64,000 bases of DNA from Mycolicibacterium rufum (GCF_022374875.2 NZ_CP092427.2:3658001-3722000), one strand, 5' to 3'. Counted from the first letter of the stretch, positions 8,405-18,208 are shown. The notes: a model not told the origin generated them from the letters alone. Numbers and translations are program-made.

Positions 8405-9569
8405 CGGTCCGGGCGCAGCTCCCGCGGTGGCGGGGCGACCAGGCCTGGGCCGCCACAGTTTCGAGAGCTCGCTGTGCGTCGTCGACACTGCGCACGAGGC
8501 TGAAGTTCGTCTCCGCGCGGCGGCGGGCCGCGATCCCCATCCGTTGCGCGGTGTCGGCATTGCCGACCAACTCGACGATCGCGTCGGCCAGTCGCGGGGG
8601 ATCTCCGGCCGGCACCAGCGAGCCGGTCACCCCGTCGATCACCATCTCGGGGATACCCCCCACTGCCGTACACACCGTCGGACGCCCGGATGCCATCGCC
8701 TCCAGAATCGCGATCGGGAAGCAGTCGTCACGCGAGCTCAACGTGAAGACGTCGACGGCCCGCAGGATCCGGTTGATGTCGTGGCGGGCGCCGATGAAGT
8801 GCACCTGCTCGCGCAGCCCGAGATCCTCGCGGAGCCTCTCGAGCTCCGGCCGCGTCGGGCCGTCGCCGATGACGAGAAAGTTCACCTGCGGCATCGCGTC
8901 GGCGACGCGGCGGGCAGCCTTCAGGAACGTGGCGTGGTCCTTCTCGGGCCGCAATGCGGCCACGATTCCGACCACCGGCTCCTCAGGGTCGATCCCGAAC
9001 TCGGTGAGCGGTCGGCGATCGGTGTGGGGATCGAACTGTGAGGTGTCGACGCCGTTGTAGACGATGCGGATCTTGTCCTGCTTGTACCCGAGCGTGCCCA
9101 CCAGGTAGTCCCGCTGCGCCTCGGCGACACCGAAATACGCAGTCGTCCAGCGATCCAGTATACGGTCGGCGGCATCGCGCAGAGCGCCACGGGGCTCCGG
9201 ATCGGCGATGTTGTGCACCCACACGACAGTGCACCGGACACCCGCGAGCAGGGCTGCGACGCGGCCCAGTGCTTCGGCGTTGTAACCGCGGACAACGACC
9301 ACGTCCGGCCGTGTCCGTCGCATGGTGGTGACCAGCTTCCACAACGTCTGCGCCGCTTGGCGTTTGCGTAGTCGCCAGGCCGTCACCTCGATGCCCTCGG
9401 CGGCCAGTTCGGCGAAGAGGCCACCTTGTTCGCCGATGCAGATCACCGACGGGGTGAAACGGCGGGGGTCCATCCGCGGCAGCAGCGTCGTCACGTGGCG
9501 CTCGGCCCCGCCGATGCGGAGATCGGGGACGAGGAACAGCACGCGCAGTGGGCGTTCGGTCATTCCCAT
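8316..9569 (-). CDS. Glycosyltransferase family 4
   Basis: 417 residues if started at ATG 9569; an ATG six bases further in (9563) is also possible. The protein opens with VLFLVPDLRIGGAERHVTTLLP, has YNGVDTSQFDP before the donor domain, then VAALRPEKDHATFLKA, and SSRDDCFPIAILEAMASG as the EX7E region with Asp in place of the first Glu. The last ~30 residues are basic and low in structure and lie within the overlap with the convergent gene 7268-8404. The start overlaps the stop of the epimerase upstream (ATGGGAATGA), so the two are translationally coupled. Last gene of a five-gene minus-strand operon (14314 to 8316). Confidence 0.85.
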   Translation of the reverse strand: MGMTERPLRVLFLVPDLRIGGAERHVTTLLPRMDPRRFTPSVICIGEQGGLFAELAAEGIEVTAWRLRKRQAAQTLWKLVTTMRRTRPDVVVVRGYNAEALGRVAALLAGVRCTVVWVHNIADPEPRGALRDAADRILDRWTTAYFGVAEAQRDYLVGTLGYKQDKIRIVYNGVDTSQFDPHTDRRPLTEFGIDPEEPVVGIVAALRPEKDHATFLKAARRVADAMPQVNFLVIGDGPTRPELERLREDLGLREQVHFIGARHDINRILRAVDVFTLSSRDDCFPIAILEAMASGRPTVCTAVGGIPEMVIDGVTGSLVPAGDPPRLADAIVELVGNADTAQRMGIAARRRAETNFSLVRSVDDAQRALETVAAQAWSPRHRGSCARTVTPARRVPRRPQEATASATSGDSSTAGSR

Positions 9570-10537
9570 GATGCACCGGTCGTCTCCCGGAACCACTCCA
9601 CCACCGTGGCGAGGCCTTCCTCGAAATCGAACCGGGGTTGGTAACCGAGAGACTTCAGCCTGGTGATGTCGACGACGAGCTTCTCTGGGTCGCCGGGCCG
9701 ATTCACCCCGGTGTACCGGATCTCCGGAGACACACCCAGCTGTTCGCACAGTGATTTGGCGAGGATGTCGATCGTGTACTCCCGGCCGGCGCCCACGTTG
9801 TACGCCTCACCGGACATCGGCGCCCGGGCGGCGACGGTCATCGCGGACAGCGCCGCATCCTTGACGTACAGGAAGTCCCGGACCTGGGTCCCGTCGCCGT
9901 GGATCACGAGGCTCCTACGGTTGTCACGAAGCTTGCTGAGCAGATCGAACACCACCTGCTTGCGTTGGCGTGGCCCGTATGCGGAGAAGAATCTCACCGA
10001 CGCCACCTCGAGTCCGTACAGCGCCCCGTAGATCGCGAGATAACGTTCAGCGGCCAGCTTTCCGGCGCCGTAGGGCGAGATCGGCACCGTGGGATCGTCC
10101 TCTCGGATCGGCGCCCGCACGGCGTTGCCGTAGACCGCCGCGGATGACGCGAACACGAGCCGTCCCGGCCACTGCATCGTGCGCAGCGCCTCCAGCAATC
10201 GGAAGGTGGCCACGCAATTGGTCTCGAAGTCGAACGACGGGAAGGCCACCGAGGGCGGCACGTACGCGTTCGCGGCGAGGTGAAAGATCACGTCGGCAGG
10301 ATGCGTCGAAAGGTGTTGGGTCCAGGCCACTCTGCGGATGTCCTGTTGCGTGAGGGTGATGCTGTCGGAGACGGAGACGAGGTTGTCTCGCCGGCCCGAT
10401 GCGAGCGTGTCGAGTACCGTCACCCTCGCACCCGCCGCGACGAGCAGTTCCACCAGATGCGAGCCGATGAAGCCGGCGCCCCCGGTGACGAGAACCGATT
10501 TCCCGGTCCAGCTGAATTCTTCGGTCATCGTGGCCAC
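9560..10537 (-). CDS. NAD-dependent sugar epimerase/dehydratase (extended SDR)
   Basis: 325 residues from GTG 10537, placed seven bases after a perfect AGGAGG; an ATG at 10528 overlaps the upstream stop as ATGA and is the alternative. It has the NAD-binding GGAGFIG (residues ~18-24), the SSAAVYG strand with catalytic Ser, and YGAGK (Tyr156, Lys160), the extended SDR triad. FHLAANAYVPPSV and VRFFSAYGPRQ are typical of UDP-glucose 4-epimerase-like enzymes. It probably interconverts an NDP-hexose for the repeat unit; the exact sugar is not determined. It sits between two GT4 genes in one operon. Confidence 0.85.
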   Translation of the reverse strand: MATMTEEFSWTGKSVLVTGGAGFIGSHLVELLVAAGARVTVLDTLASGRRDNLVSVSDSITLTQQDIRRVAWTQHLSTHPADVIFHLAANAYVPPSVAFPSFDFETNCVATFRLLEALRTMQWPGRLVFASSAAVYGNAVRAPIREDDPTVPISPYGAGKLAAERYLAIYGALYGLEVASVRFFSAYGPRQRKQVVFDLLSKLRDNRRSLVIHGDGTQVRDFLYVKDAALSAMTVAARAPMSGEAYNVGAGREYTIDILAKSLCEQLGVSPEIRYTGVNRPGDPEKLVVDITRLKSLGYQPRFDFEEGLATVVEWFRETTGASWE

Positions 10538-11718
10538 AACTGTTCCTCCTGCTTGCCTGACTGTCCGTCGAGGTGATGACCCGCAGCCTCCCGGTAGGCC
10601 GCGATGGTGTGCCGGGCGACCGCAGCGGGAGCGAATCGGTCCAGCGCGACCTCGTGTGCGCGGTGGCCCATCTGCTGACACCAGGCCTGGTTCGACAGAA
10701 GCGCAGACATGCGCGCTGCGAGGGCCCGTTCGTCTCCGGCGTCGACCAGAAGTCCCGTCTCGCCGTGGCAGACCATCTCCGGTACGCCGCCCACCCGGGA
10801 GGCGATGACAGGTTTGCCTGCCGCCATCGCCTGGGCGATCAACGTGGGGGCCGTCTCTTCCTGCGAGAACAGGACGACGGCCCGCGCGGCCGCGATCTCG
10901 TCCCGGAGTCGGCAGTTGTCCACCAGACCGATGACGTCGACGCAGTTCCGCAGACCGAGTGCGGACACCCGGTCACGAACGCTGTCGGCGTAGTCGGGGT
11001 CCGGCTGCGGTCCGGCGATGACCAACCGGGCTTCCGGTACCCGCCGGTGAGCGATCGCGAACGCGTTCACCACGCCGAGGACGTTCTTGCGCGGGGTCAT
11101 CACCCCGGCGAAGAGCAACCTGGGTTCTGTGGGCGGTGATGGGGCGAGAGCGAAGAACTCCGTGCCCGTCGGGTTCGCGATACTCGCCTGCCTTCCACGG
11201 ATCAGCCGTCCCACCTGTCCGGCGTCGTACTGGGAGATCGAGATGACGACAGCGGCGCGTCGCAGGACCCGCCGGATCATCCGCTCCATCGCCCCGCTGC
11301 GCATTCTCTCCCGCAGGGTGCGGGCCGACATTCGGCTCTCGACGTGGGGCAACCCGTGAACGGTGACGATCGACCGGTGGCCGCACCGGGTGGCCACATC
11401 GCCGTAGCAGCCGATCTCCTGCCCGTGCACCACATCAGGGTTGATCTGAGCCGCCAGCTTTCGTGCTTTCCGCACATCGAGAATCGACCGGGTCAGCATC
11501 CGGAATCGAGTCTGGCCGCGGAGGTAGTAGACCTCGGTCTTCGGGTCTATCCGGCGGTGATCGGTCGCCGCGTCGCCGTGGTGGAACCTCAGCACGGTGA
11601 TGCTCTCGATCTCGTCATGCTCGGCCAGCGCCGGCACGAGGGTGCTGGTGACCGATTCGATGCCACCGTTGATCACGTCCGGCTCGAGCGGGTACGCGCC
11701 GATCATCATCACCTTCAC
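10525..11718 (-). CDS. Glycosyltransferase family 4
   Basis: 397 residues from GTG 11718, which overlaps the flippase stop as GTGA; a longer open frame runs upstream but overlaps the flippase gene. N-terminal VMMIGAYPLEPDVINGGIESVTSTLVPAL is the GT4 acceptor domain with its glycine loop. LLFAGVMTPRKNVLGVVNAF starts the donor domain, and FSQEETAPTLIAQAMAAGKPVIAS is the EX7E region, followed by GGVPEM. It is cytosolic and likely adds a sugar to the polyprenyl-linked repeat unit. The stop overlaps the start region of the epimerase gene. Confidence 0.87.
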   Translation of the reverse strand: MKVMMIGAYPLEPDVINGGIESVTSTLVPALAEHDEIESITVLRFHHGDAATDHRRIDPKTEVYYLRGQTRFRMLTRSILDVRKARKLAAQINPDVVHGQEIGCYGDVATRCGHRSIVTVHGLPHVESRMSARTLRERMRSGAMERMIRRVLRRAAVVISISQYDAGQVGRLIRGRQASIANPTGTEFFALAPSPPTEPRLLFAGVMTPRKNVLGVVNAFAIAHRRVPEARLVIAGPQPDPDYADSVRDRVSALGLRNCVDVIGLVDNCRLRDEIAAARAVVLFSQEETAPTLIAQAMAAGKPVIASRVGGVPEMVCHGETGLLVDAGDERALAARMSALLSNQAWCQQMGHRAHEVALDRFAPAAVARHTIAAYREAAGHHLDGQSGKQEEQLWPR

Positions 11719-13250
11719 GCTTCGCCGCCCCTCTGTCGGAGGGAGACGCGACCGGCGATGAGCACCGAGGTGCGTCGGCCGACCTCTCCGGCGGCTGTCC
11801 GCCAGCGAGGCGAGAACATCAGCAGGGCAACGTAAACGCCGATCAGCACACCGCTCTGGACAGTGAGCAGCACCAGTCCGACCGGTCCGTGGTATCCGAT
11901 CGAACTGCTGACCAGGCGCTCGAGCGGGAGGGCAACGGCAAGTGCCGCCCCGGCCGCCGACGTCGTGGGGATCAGACAGACGAGCAGCTCGCGCCAGGAC
12001 ACTCCGACCACGGGACGGGCCAGACCCAGGCTGAGGACACCGACGGTCAGGTACGAGAGGGAAAGTGCCACACCGACCCCGGCGAGTCCGAACGGAATCA
12101 GGAGAATGAGCAGGAAGATACCGAGCGCCAGACTCAGCGCCGTCATCCAGTTCAACAGCGGGGAGCGGCCTGCTCCCTTGACCGCCTCGGCGGCCGCCGA
12201 CATCAACGCCACGCCGAGTCCGATGCCCGCCATCGCCGCCGCGGCACGACCGGCCGGCTGCCACTGCTGCCCGAGCAGCAAGGGAACCGCCGACGGCGCC
12301 AGGGCGATGATCAATGCCGCCACGGGGAGTGCGGCGAACCATATCCAGGTGAGGGCGCGGAGAAAGGCGCTGCGGAACCGTTCGGCGTCTCCCGCGATCC
12401 GCGAGAATGCGGGAAACAAGATATACGAGCAGATCTGAATGATCCCGAGCGAAGGAAGTGACGCGATTCGGTAGCCGTAGCGGTACTGGCCCAGCGCTGA
12501 ACCGCCGAGCCATCGGCCGACGAGCACCTGCTCGAGGACCTCGCGGGCACGCTCGGCGACGACATCGAGGAACACCGGGAACGAGAATCGTGCCATGTCC
12601 CGCCACATCCGCACGGAGAAGCGTCCGCGCAACGGACGCCATTTCGCCAGCCACCAGCTCAGGACGACCCAGCTGACCGTGGACGCGTAGGTACCGATCA
12701 CCATCGACCAGGCGCCGTAGCCCAGGGCTGCGAAAGTGATCGCCACGACGGCGAAGATCAGCGACACCGTCGGGTCGATCACGATTCGGCGCCGAAACAT
12801 GAAGGCGCGCTGCATCAGTGCGTCCGGAACGGTCGTACACGCATGCAGCAGCGCCAGACCTGAGCAGGCCATCGCGATCAGACCGACCCGCGGGTCGTGG
12901 AAGACGATCCCGATCAGCGGCGAGGCGGCGGCCAGCCCGAGCGCGAGCACCAGACCGGTCACGAAGGTCACCACGAGCGCGGTGTTCGCAGCGTCCTCGA
13001 GATCGCGCTCGCGTTGGATGACCGCGTGCCCCAGACTGCCCTGCGCGACGACGACCAGGCCTGAGACCAGCACGGACCCCGCGGTGAAGACCCCGATCTC
13101 ATAGGGTCCGAGCAATCGCCCCAGCACCAGGGTCTGTACCACCGTGATGATTTGAGCGAGCACCGTGGCCAGGGCGGAGATCGCGGCGCCGCGCTTCAAC
13201 ACAGAGCCGAGTCCGCCTTCGGGCGCGACGTCGGAACCCGTGGGGGTCAT
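11715..13250 (-). CDS. Polysaccharide repeat-unit flippase (Wzx-like, MOP superfamily)
   Basis: 511 residues from ATG 13250, whose ATGA overlaps the stop of the GT2 gene; a start at 13277 is less likely. The protein has about 12-14 hydrophobic segments, with the N-terminal pattern VLKRGAAISALATVLAQIITVVQTLVLGRLLGPYEIGVFTAG that marks Wzx/RfbX and WzxC-type lipopolysaccharide exporters, followed by LGHAVIQ (shown here in pieces). It would flip undecaprenyl/decaprenyl-linked repeat units to the outer face for the polymerase at 5872. It lies in the middle of the GT2-flippase-GT4-epimerase-GT4 operon, as in Wzx/Wzy gene clusters. Confidence 0.87.
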   Translation of the reverse strand: MTPTGSDVAPEGGLGSVLKRGAAISALATVLAQIITVVQTLVLGRLLGPYEIGVFTAGSVLVSGLVVVAQGSLGHAVIQRERDLEDAANTALVVTFVTGLVLALGLAAASPLIGIVFHDPRVGLIAMACSGLALLHACTTVPDALMQRAFMFRRRIVIDPTVSLIFAVVAITFAALGYGAWSMVIGTYASTVSWVVLSWWLAKWRPLRGRFSVRMWRDMARFSFPVFLDVVAERAREVLEQVLVGRWLGGSALGQYRYGYRIASLPSLGIIQICSYILFPAFSRIAGDAERFRSAFLRALTWIWFAALPVAALIIALAPSAVPLLLGQQWQPAGRAAAAMAGIGLGVALMSAAAEAVKGAGRSPLLNWMTALSLALGIFLLILLIPFGLAGVGVALSLSYLTVGVLSLGLARPVVGVSWRELLVCLIPTTSAAGAALAVALPLERLVSSSIGYHGPVGLVLLTVQSGVLIGVYVALLMFSPRWRTAAGEVGRRTSVLIAGRVSLRQRGGEA

Positions 13251-14314
13251 GGCCCGACGGCCCTGCTGATGTGCCATCGCGCGCGATCGATGGTGTGCTG
13301 GGCGGTGTTCTTGACCGGGTGGACCCGCCGGAGCGTGTCGGGGCTGATGTGCAGCGCTGCGACGACCACTGCGGCACGCAGGGTATGCCTCTCTCGGTAG
13401 GCGTCGCGCGCAGCACTCCGTGCGGTACTGACGTCACCGGCCAGCAGCGAGCACCGGGCGCGACGCAGGTTGTGCTCGTATCGCAATCCACGTAGAGCGC
13501 GTGACTCCGGAGAACCGTTGTGTGAGTGTGGTTGCTGCGCGAGGGCGAGCTGGAACGAGCGAAGCAGTCGTACCTGGAAGTCGTCGATGCGCGTCGGATG
13601 TCGGGATGCCGAATCGGGCCGCAGGCGCATCCGCGCGAGCCGGTCGGGAAGAACCCGGATGTGGTCGCCTGCCGCGGCGGCACTCAGCCAGAGTGCGACG
13701 TCGGGCTCGACATCTGTTGTCGCCGGATCGAATCCGCGGTGAGCGTCCCAGACCTCGCGTCGGAATGCGCCGATGTAGAGGGGCACCCCCTCGTCGAGGA
13801 ACTCGCCGAGTGTCACCGCCCGCGACGGGTCGGGCACGGACCGCCTGCCGATCGAGGCGAAGTAGCTCTTCGGTGGCGGGGTGCCGTCATCGGGGTCGTA
13901 GAACAGCTCGCCGTCGCAACCGACCGCATCGATGTCGGGGTCGGCGTCGATCATCGCGCCGACGCGCTCGCAATAGTCGGGTAGCAGCATGTCATCGCTG
14001 TTCAGCACGCATAGAAAACGGCCGGTTGCTGCGTCGGCCGCCGCGGTCACGCCGCCGCGGATCCCCTTGTTCTCCTGGCGTACCAGGACGATTCGGGGAT
14101 CAGCGGTGTAGCGGCCGATGATCTCGGCCATCTCGTCGGAGCCTCCGTTGTCGACCGCGATCAATTCCCAATCGGTACGTGTCTGGGACAGTACGGATTC
14201 GATCGTGGCTGCGACGAAGCGTTCGGTGCCGTAGGCGGTCATCAGGAAGCTGAGGAACGGACGCGTCGTGTCCGCCACGCACGCCTCCGGCGCGGCGTCC
14301 GGGTCACTCGTCAT
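13247..14314 (-). CDS. Glycosyltransferase family 2
   Basis: 355 residues from ATG 14314. The N-terminal ~230 residues form a GT-A domain: SFLMTAYGTERFVAATIESVLSQT, then WELIAVDNGGSDEM and the DxD-like LNSDDMLLPDY that holds the metal and nucleotide sugar. The C-terminal ~120 residues are helical and Arg/Ala rich, with no known domain that I recognise. It is the first gene of the minus-strand operon 14314-8316 and is divergent from the regulator at 14836. The upstream ribosome site is weak. It probably adds one sugar of the repeat unit. Confidence 0.85.
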   Translation of the reverse strand: MTSDPDAAPEACVADTTRPFLSFLMTAYGTERFVAATIESVLSQTRTDWELIAVDNGGSDEMAEIIGRYTADPRIVLVRQENKGIRGGVTAAADAATGRFLCVLNSDDMLLPDYCERVGAMIDADPDIDAVGCDGELFYDPDDGTPPPKSYFASIGRRSVPDPSRAVTLGEFLDEGVPLYIGAFRREVWDAHRGFDPATTDVEPDVALWLSAAAAGDHIRVLPDRLARMRLRPDSASRHPTRIDDFQVRLLRSFQLALAQQPHSHNGSPESRALRGLRYEHNLRRARCSLLAGDVSTARSAARDAYRERHTLRAAVVVAALHISPDTLRRVHPVKNTAQHTIDRARWHISRAVGP

Positions 14315-14835
14315 ACTGATCTGAATACGTGGGATTTGCCCGGGCGACTCGGCAACGGTCCCAAGTGCGGTCCCACGACTGACAGTCGATGTCGGTCACG
14401 CGGGGGATACGTGCGTGCCGACGCCGCCGTGCCCCGCGCGTTCGGCCCCGGTGCCGCGCGGTCGACGCGGGCGCCGGTCCCTGCGGCGCTCAAGTTAATT
14501 AGGCAGGCTCCGGGGTTGATCGGGCGTGCCGGTTGTCGGCCCATGCCATGACGCAGGAAGCCACGAAGGCCCCGGTCAGGTCCCGTCGGCCGAGGGATCT
14601 TTGCCCGGGTGGTGTGACGCGACGCACCGAGGCGGAGAAACGGTCCTCGACCAGCGCGGGTCGATATGTTTCCATACGAGAGGATACTTTGCGATCGGCT
14701 CAGAAAGTCGTACTTTTAACTGACAGGAGATGTCGTCGGAAGATACTCAATGTTTGCTGTTACCGCGGGTTGGCGTCGTATGCTCAACGCCTGGAGGGCC
14801 GCGCGCGGGTGGCGGACACGGGGGAGGGGCATCAC
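14315..14835. other. 521-base divergent regulatory region between GT2 operon and LuxR gene
   Basis: The gap separates the head of the minus-strand GT2/flippase operon from the LuxR-type gene at 14836. An open frame extends upstream of the LuxR start to 14533 but its translation has no domain character. The right half is AT-richer than its surroundings (14680-14760). It should hold both promoters and perhaps the regulator's own binding site. No RNA gene is apparent. Confidence 0.5.
14689..14716 (+). promoter_or_regulatory. Candidate sigma-A-like promoter for the LuxR gene
   Basis: TTGCGA (14689-14694) and TACTTT (14711-14716) are separated by 16 bases, close to a mycobacterial housekeeping promoter, and lie about 120 bases before the start at 14836. 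Judged by eye only. Confidence 0.25.
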
Positions 14836-15507
14836 ATGAGCAAAGACGGCGAACTCGGTATCTCGGTCGTGATCATCGACAATCAGTACGTCGTGCATGC
14901 CGGCATCGAGGCGTGGGTCGCGGGGAACGAACCACCGATCAAAATCGTGGGGAACTTCGCGCATCCCGCGGAGTTCATGGCGTTGCAGGCGGCACAGAAG
15001 ATGCCGGTGGACGTCGTCGTCCTGGCACTCGAGCACGAAGGACGTGGTCCCGATTTCGGCGGGCTGCGACTACTCTGCCGGGCCGGTCACCGGGTGGTCG
15101 GATACTCGCATCTGGTCTCCGATGAGGTGATCCTGACGGCGCTCGACGCGGGGGCGGTCAATTACGTCGGCAAGTCGGAGGATGGGAAGCATCTCCGCGA
15201 AGCGATCTGCGCCGCCCGGTCCGGCGTCACCTATCGTCCGCCGCGCATGGCGGAGGCACTGCGGCGCGTCGAGCTGGTCGGTCGGCCCCGCCTCACCCGG
15301 CGGGAGCGGGAAGTGTTGTCCGCGTGGCTGCGTACCGACAACAAGGACGAAGTGGCGAAGCTGCTCTACATCGAGCCGTCGACGGTCGCCACCCACGTTC
15401 AGCGCGCACGGGCCAAGTACGCCGCGGTCGGCAGGGCGGCCCCGACCAAGACCCTCCTGATCGCCCGGGCGATCGAGGACGGTCTCATCGACGTCGACGA
15501 CCTGTGA
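14836..15507 (+). CDS. LuxR/NarL-type regulator with pseudo-receiver domain
   Basis: 223 residues from ATG 14836 after GGGGAGGGG. Residues ~8-120 have the receiver fold (SVVIIDNQYVVHAGI; LDAGAVNYVGKS with conserved Lys113), but the phospho-acceptor Asp is Ala64 in DVVVLALEHEG. Residues ~150-215 are a LuxR/GerE helix-turn-helix (LTRREREVLSAWL, then PSTVATHVQRARAKY). A second protein of the same build is encoded at 28624. It is divergent from the GT2/flippase operon and followed by the amidotransferase gene, so it probably controls the polysaccharide genes without canonical phosphorylation. No histidine kinase gene is adjacent. Confidence 0.88.
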   Translation: MSKDGELGISVVIIDNQYVVHAGIEAWVAGNEPPIKIVGNFAHPAEFMALQAAQKMPVDVVVLALEHEGRGPDFGGLRLLCRAGHRVVGYSHLVSDEVILTALDAGAVNYVGKSEDGKHLREAICAARSGVTYRPPRMAEALRRVELVGRPRLTRREREVLSAWLRTDNKDEVAKLLYIEPSTVATHVQRARAKYAAVGRAAPTKTLLIARAIEDGLIDVDDL

Positions 15508-15555
15508 CCGTCGGGCTCTCTCGTCGTCCGGTGGTACGGCCTGAGACGGCGTGAC

Positions 15556-17397
15556 ATGTGCGGAATAGCGGGGATTCGCCGGCTGGACGGCTCGCCGGTG
15601 GACGAACCACTGCTCGCGGCGATGATCGGATCGATGGCTCATCGCGGTCCGGACGCCACCGGGATCTGGACCAGCCGGAACGTCGGCCTGGCCCATTGCC
15701 GGTTGTCGATCATCGATCCCGGGGGCTCGGCCCAACCCATGGCCTCAGTCGATCGGCGATCTCACCTGGTGTTCAACGGGGAGATCCTGAACTACCGCCA
15801 GCTGCGCGCGGAACTGCACTATCCCTTCACGACTTCGGGAGACACCGAGGTCCTGCTCGCAGTCCACGACAGGTACGGGCCCGAGGGGGTGAACCGACTG
15901 CGGGGCCAATTCGCCTTCGCACTCTACGATTCGGGCACCGGAGACCTGCATCTGTTCCGCGATCGCCTGGGAATCCTGCCCCTGTACTACTGCCAGACCG
16001 ACAAGCTGTTCGCGTTCGCGTCCGAGATCAAGGGCTTGCTACCGGTCCTCGGCGCCCCGGCGGTCGACGAGGAGAGTCTCTACGACTATCTGACCTATCG
16101 ATCGGTTCCGGCGCCGTACACGCTTCTGCGGGGGGTACGCAAGGTTCCCCCAGGCCATCACGTGGTTCTCACCTCCGCCGGCGACATCCACTGCACTCCG
16201 TACTGGCAACTCCCCCCGGAGCCGGCCACGATCGCGACCACGCCCCACGGCGCCGTCGAGTTGGTGGAGGAAGCACTCACCGAATCCGTCCGGGAGGCGC
16301 TCGTTTCCGATGTGCCCGTCGGGGCGTATCTGTCCGGTGGGCTGGACAGCAGCCTCGTCACCTCGCTGATGGCCGACATGCGTTCGGGCGCTGAGCTGGA
16401 CACGTTCTCCGCGGGGTTCGGCGACGATCCTCTCGACGAGACGCATTGGGCTCGAAGGGTGGCCGACCACGTCGGCACCCGTCATCACGAACTGACGGTC
16501 ACGGCAGACGATTTCCAGCGGTGCTGGTCGACGCTCAGCTGGCACCGCGACGCGCCTTTGTCCGAGCCGTCCGATGTCGCCGTTTTCCGGCTCGCCGAGC
16601 TGGCCCGCCAGCATGTGAAGGTGTTGCTCTCCGGTGAGGGGGCCGACGAGCTGTTCGCCGGGTACCCGAAACACCGCTACGCCGAGGCGACACGCTGGCT
16701 GGGTGTCCTGCCGTCCGCGGCATTGCGACGCGCGGAGAAGACTCTGCCCGCTCATCACGCCCGACTCGGTATCGCCATGCGCGCGATGTCGGAAGGCACG
16801 TACTCCGAACGGATGCGGGGTTGGTTCGCACCGTTCACGTCGACCGAACGCGCCGCACTGCTCGGCCGACAACCCGTCCGCTGCACCCTCGGTCCCTTCA
16901 GTGACGGCCGCGGCGACGCCCTGCACCGCATGCTGTATGCCGACATCCGCACATGGCTCTGCGACAACCTCCTCGAGCGCGGGGATCGCATGTCGATGGC
17001 CGCATCGGTCGAACTTCGTCCGCCCTTCCTCGACCACCGGCTGGTGGAACTCGCCTTCGCCCTGCCCAGCAATGTCAAGCTCCGCGGTGGGACGAGCAAG
17101 TGGGTGCTCAAGGAAGTGGCGCGCAAGCGCCTGCCTGCGGACGTCGTGGATCGACCGAAGCTGGGATTCAAAGTGCCGCTGGAGAAGTGGTTTCGGGGCG
17201 GATTGCGTGACATGGCCTTCGACTCCTTGACCGGACCCTCGTCGTTCGTCGGCTCCACGTTCGACCAGGCAGCCGTGAACCGACTGCTCCGCGATCACTC
17301 ATGCGGTGAGCGCAACGAACAATCGCGGATTTGGGCGCTTCTGTCGCTGGAGGTCTGGCATCGGGGACTGATGGACATGCGAGCATGCCGGGTCTGA
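15556..17397 (+). CDS. Asparagine synthase-like glutamine amidotransferase
   Basis: 613 residues beginning MCGIAGI, so the N-terminal nucleophile Cys2 of class II glutamine amidotransferases is present, with HRGPDATG and the RLSIID region. The C-terminal half has the ATP-pyrophosphatase loop YLSGGLDSS (from ~residue 257) and GEGADELFAGY. The full asparagine synthetase (AsnB) architecture is intact. Within a polysaccharide locus, members such as WbpS are thought to amidate sugar carboxylates, so this enzyme may convert a uronic acid to a uronamide; ordinary asparagine synthesis is the alternative. It is one base from the SDR gene that follows. Confidence 0.85.
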   Translation: MCGIAGIRRLDGSPVDEPLLAAMIGSMAHRGPDATGIWTSRNVGLAHCRLSIIDPGGSAQPMASVDRRSHLVFNGEILNYRQLRAELHYPFTTSGDTEVLLAVHDRYGPEGVNRLRGQFAFALYDSGTGDLHLFRDRLGILPLYYCQTDKLFAFASEIKGLLPVLGAPAVDEESLYDYLTYRSVPAPYTLLRGVRKVPPGHHVVLTSAGDIHCTPYWQLPPEPATIATTPHGAVELVEEALTESVREALVSDVPVGAYLSGGLDSSLVTSLMADMRSGAELDTFSAGFGDDPLDETHWARRVADHVGTRHHELTVTADDFQRCWSTLSWHRDAPLSEPSDVAVFRLAELARQHVKVLLSGEGADELFAGYPKHRYAEATRWLGVLPSAALRRAEKTLPAHHARLGIAMRAMSEGTYSERMRGWFAPFTSTERAALLGRQPVRCTLGPFSDGRGDALHRMLYADIRTWLCDNLLERGDRMSMAASVELRPPFLDHRLVELAFALPSNVKLRGGTSKWVLKEVARKRLPADVVDRPKLGFKVPLEKWFRGGLRDMAFDSLTGPSSFVGSTFDQAAVNRLLRDHSCGERNEQSRIWALLSLEVWHRGLMDMRACRV

Positions 17398-17398
17398 C

Positions 17399-18199
17399 AT
17401 GTCGGTAGCGGTCGTCACCGGAGCCGGTCGCGGGATCGGAAGGGCGACGGCTCTGGCATTGGCCGACAGCGGATTCGCAGTAGGTCTGGTGGCGCGTACC
17501 CACGAGGAACTCCTCATCACCGCTGATGAGGTCGCTGCCCGGGGCGCGCCCGCCGCCGTCGCCGTCGGGGACGTCACGTGTGAAGGGTCGGTGCGCGGCG
17601 CCATCGCGATCCTCGAGGAGTCTCTCGGCGACATCGACGTGCTGGTGAACAATGCCGGCACGATGCGCGCAATCGGACCGGTCTGGCAGGTCGATCCGTT
17701 GGATTGGCGGACCGATGTGCAGACCAGCTTGATCGGCGCGTTTCTGTGCTCCCGCGAGGTGATACCGCGAATGATCGGACGCGGACGCGGGCGCATCGTC
17801 AACGTGGTGAGTTACGCCGCCGTGCGGCCGAGTCCGTACCAAAGCGCCTATGGCGCAGCGAAAGCAGGCCTGGTGAGCCTGACGGAGGACCTGGCCGCGT
17901 CGCTGAGCCCCCACGGCCTGTCCGCCTTCGCCGTCGCGCCGGGATTCACCGACACCGCGATGACCCGGTCGCTGGTGGGCTCCGCGGCTGCCCGACGCTG
18001 GATGCCGGAGCTCGCCATTCGAGAACCTGTCTCGGCGCAACAGTCCACGAGGCTGATCACCTGGCTGGCAACAGGATCGGGCGATGAACTGAGCGGCCGC
18101 CTTCTCCATCCCCTCGACGACGTGGAAGCGCTCCTCGACCAGGTCGAGAGGGTGCGTGCCCTGGATCTGTACGTGCCGCGCATCCGCAGGCTCGACTGA
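17399..18199 (+). CDS. Short-chain dehydrogenase/reductase (classical SDR)
   Basis: 266 residues from ATG 17399, one base after the amidotransferase stop, so co-transcribed. It shows the classical SDR cofactor loop TGAGRGIG (residues ~7-14), the NNAG motif, a Ser strand (NVVSYAAV) and YGAAK (Tyr151, Lys155). The substrate is unknown; the context suggests a sugar or a lipid carrier intermediate. It converges with the GT4 gene at 18209 with nine bases between them. Confidence 0.85.
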   Translation: MSVAVVTGAGRGIGRATALALADSGFAVGLVARTHEELLITADEVAARGAPAAVAVGDVTCEGSVRGAIAILEESLGDIDVLVNNAGTMRAIGPVWQVDPLDWRTDVQTSLIGAFLCSREVIPRMIGRGRGRIVNVVSYAAVRPSPYQSAYGAAKAGLVSLTEDLAASLSPHGLSAFAVAPGFTDTAMTRSLVGSAAARRWMPELAIREPVSAQQSTRLITWLATGSGDELSGRLLHPLDDVEALLDQVERVRALDLYVPRIRRLD

Positions 18200-18208
18200 C
18201 CGGGGCGG

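Noticed and set aside
11719..12840. Upstream extension of the GT4 gene at 10525
   Set aside because: It would overlap almost all of the flippase gene; GTG 11718 with GTGA coupling explains the start.
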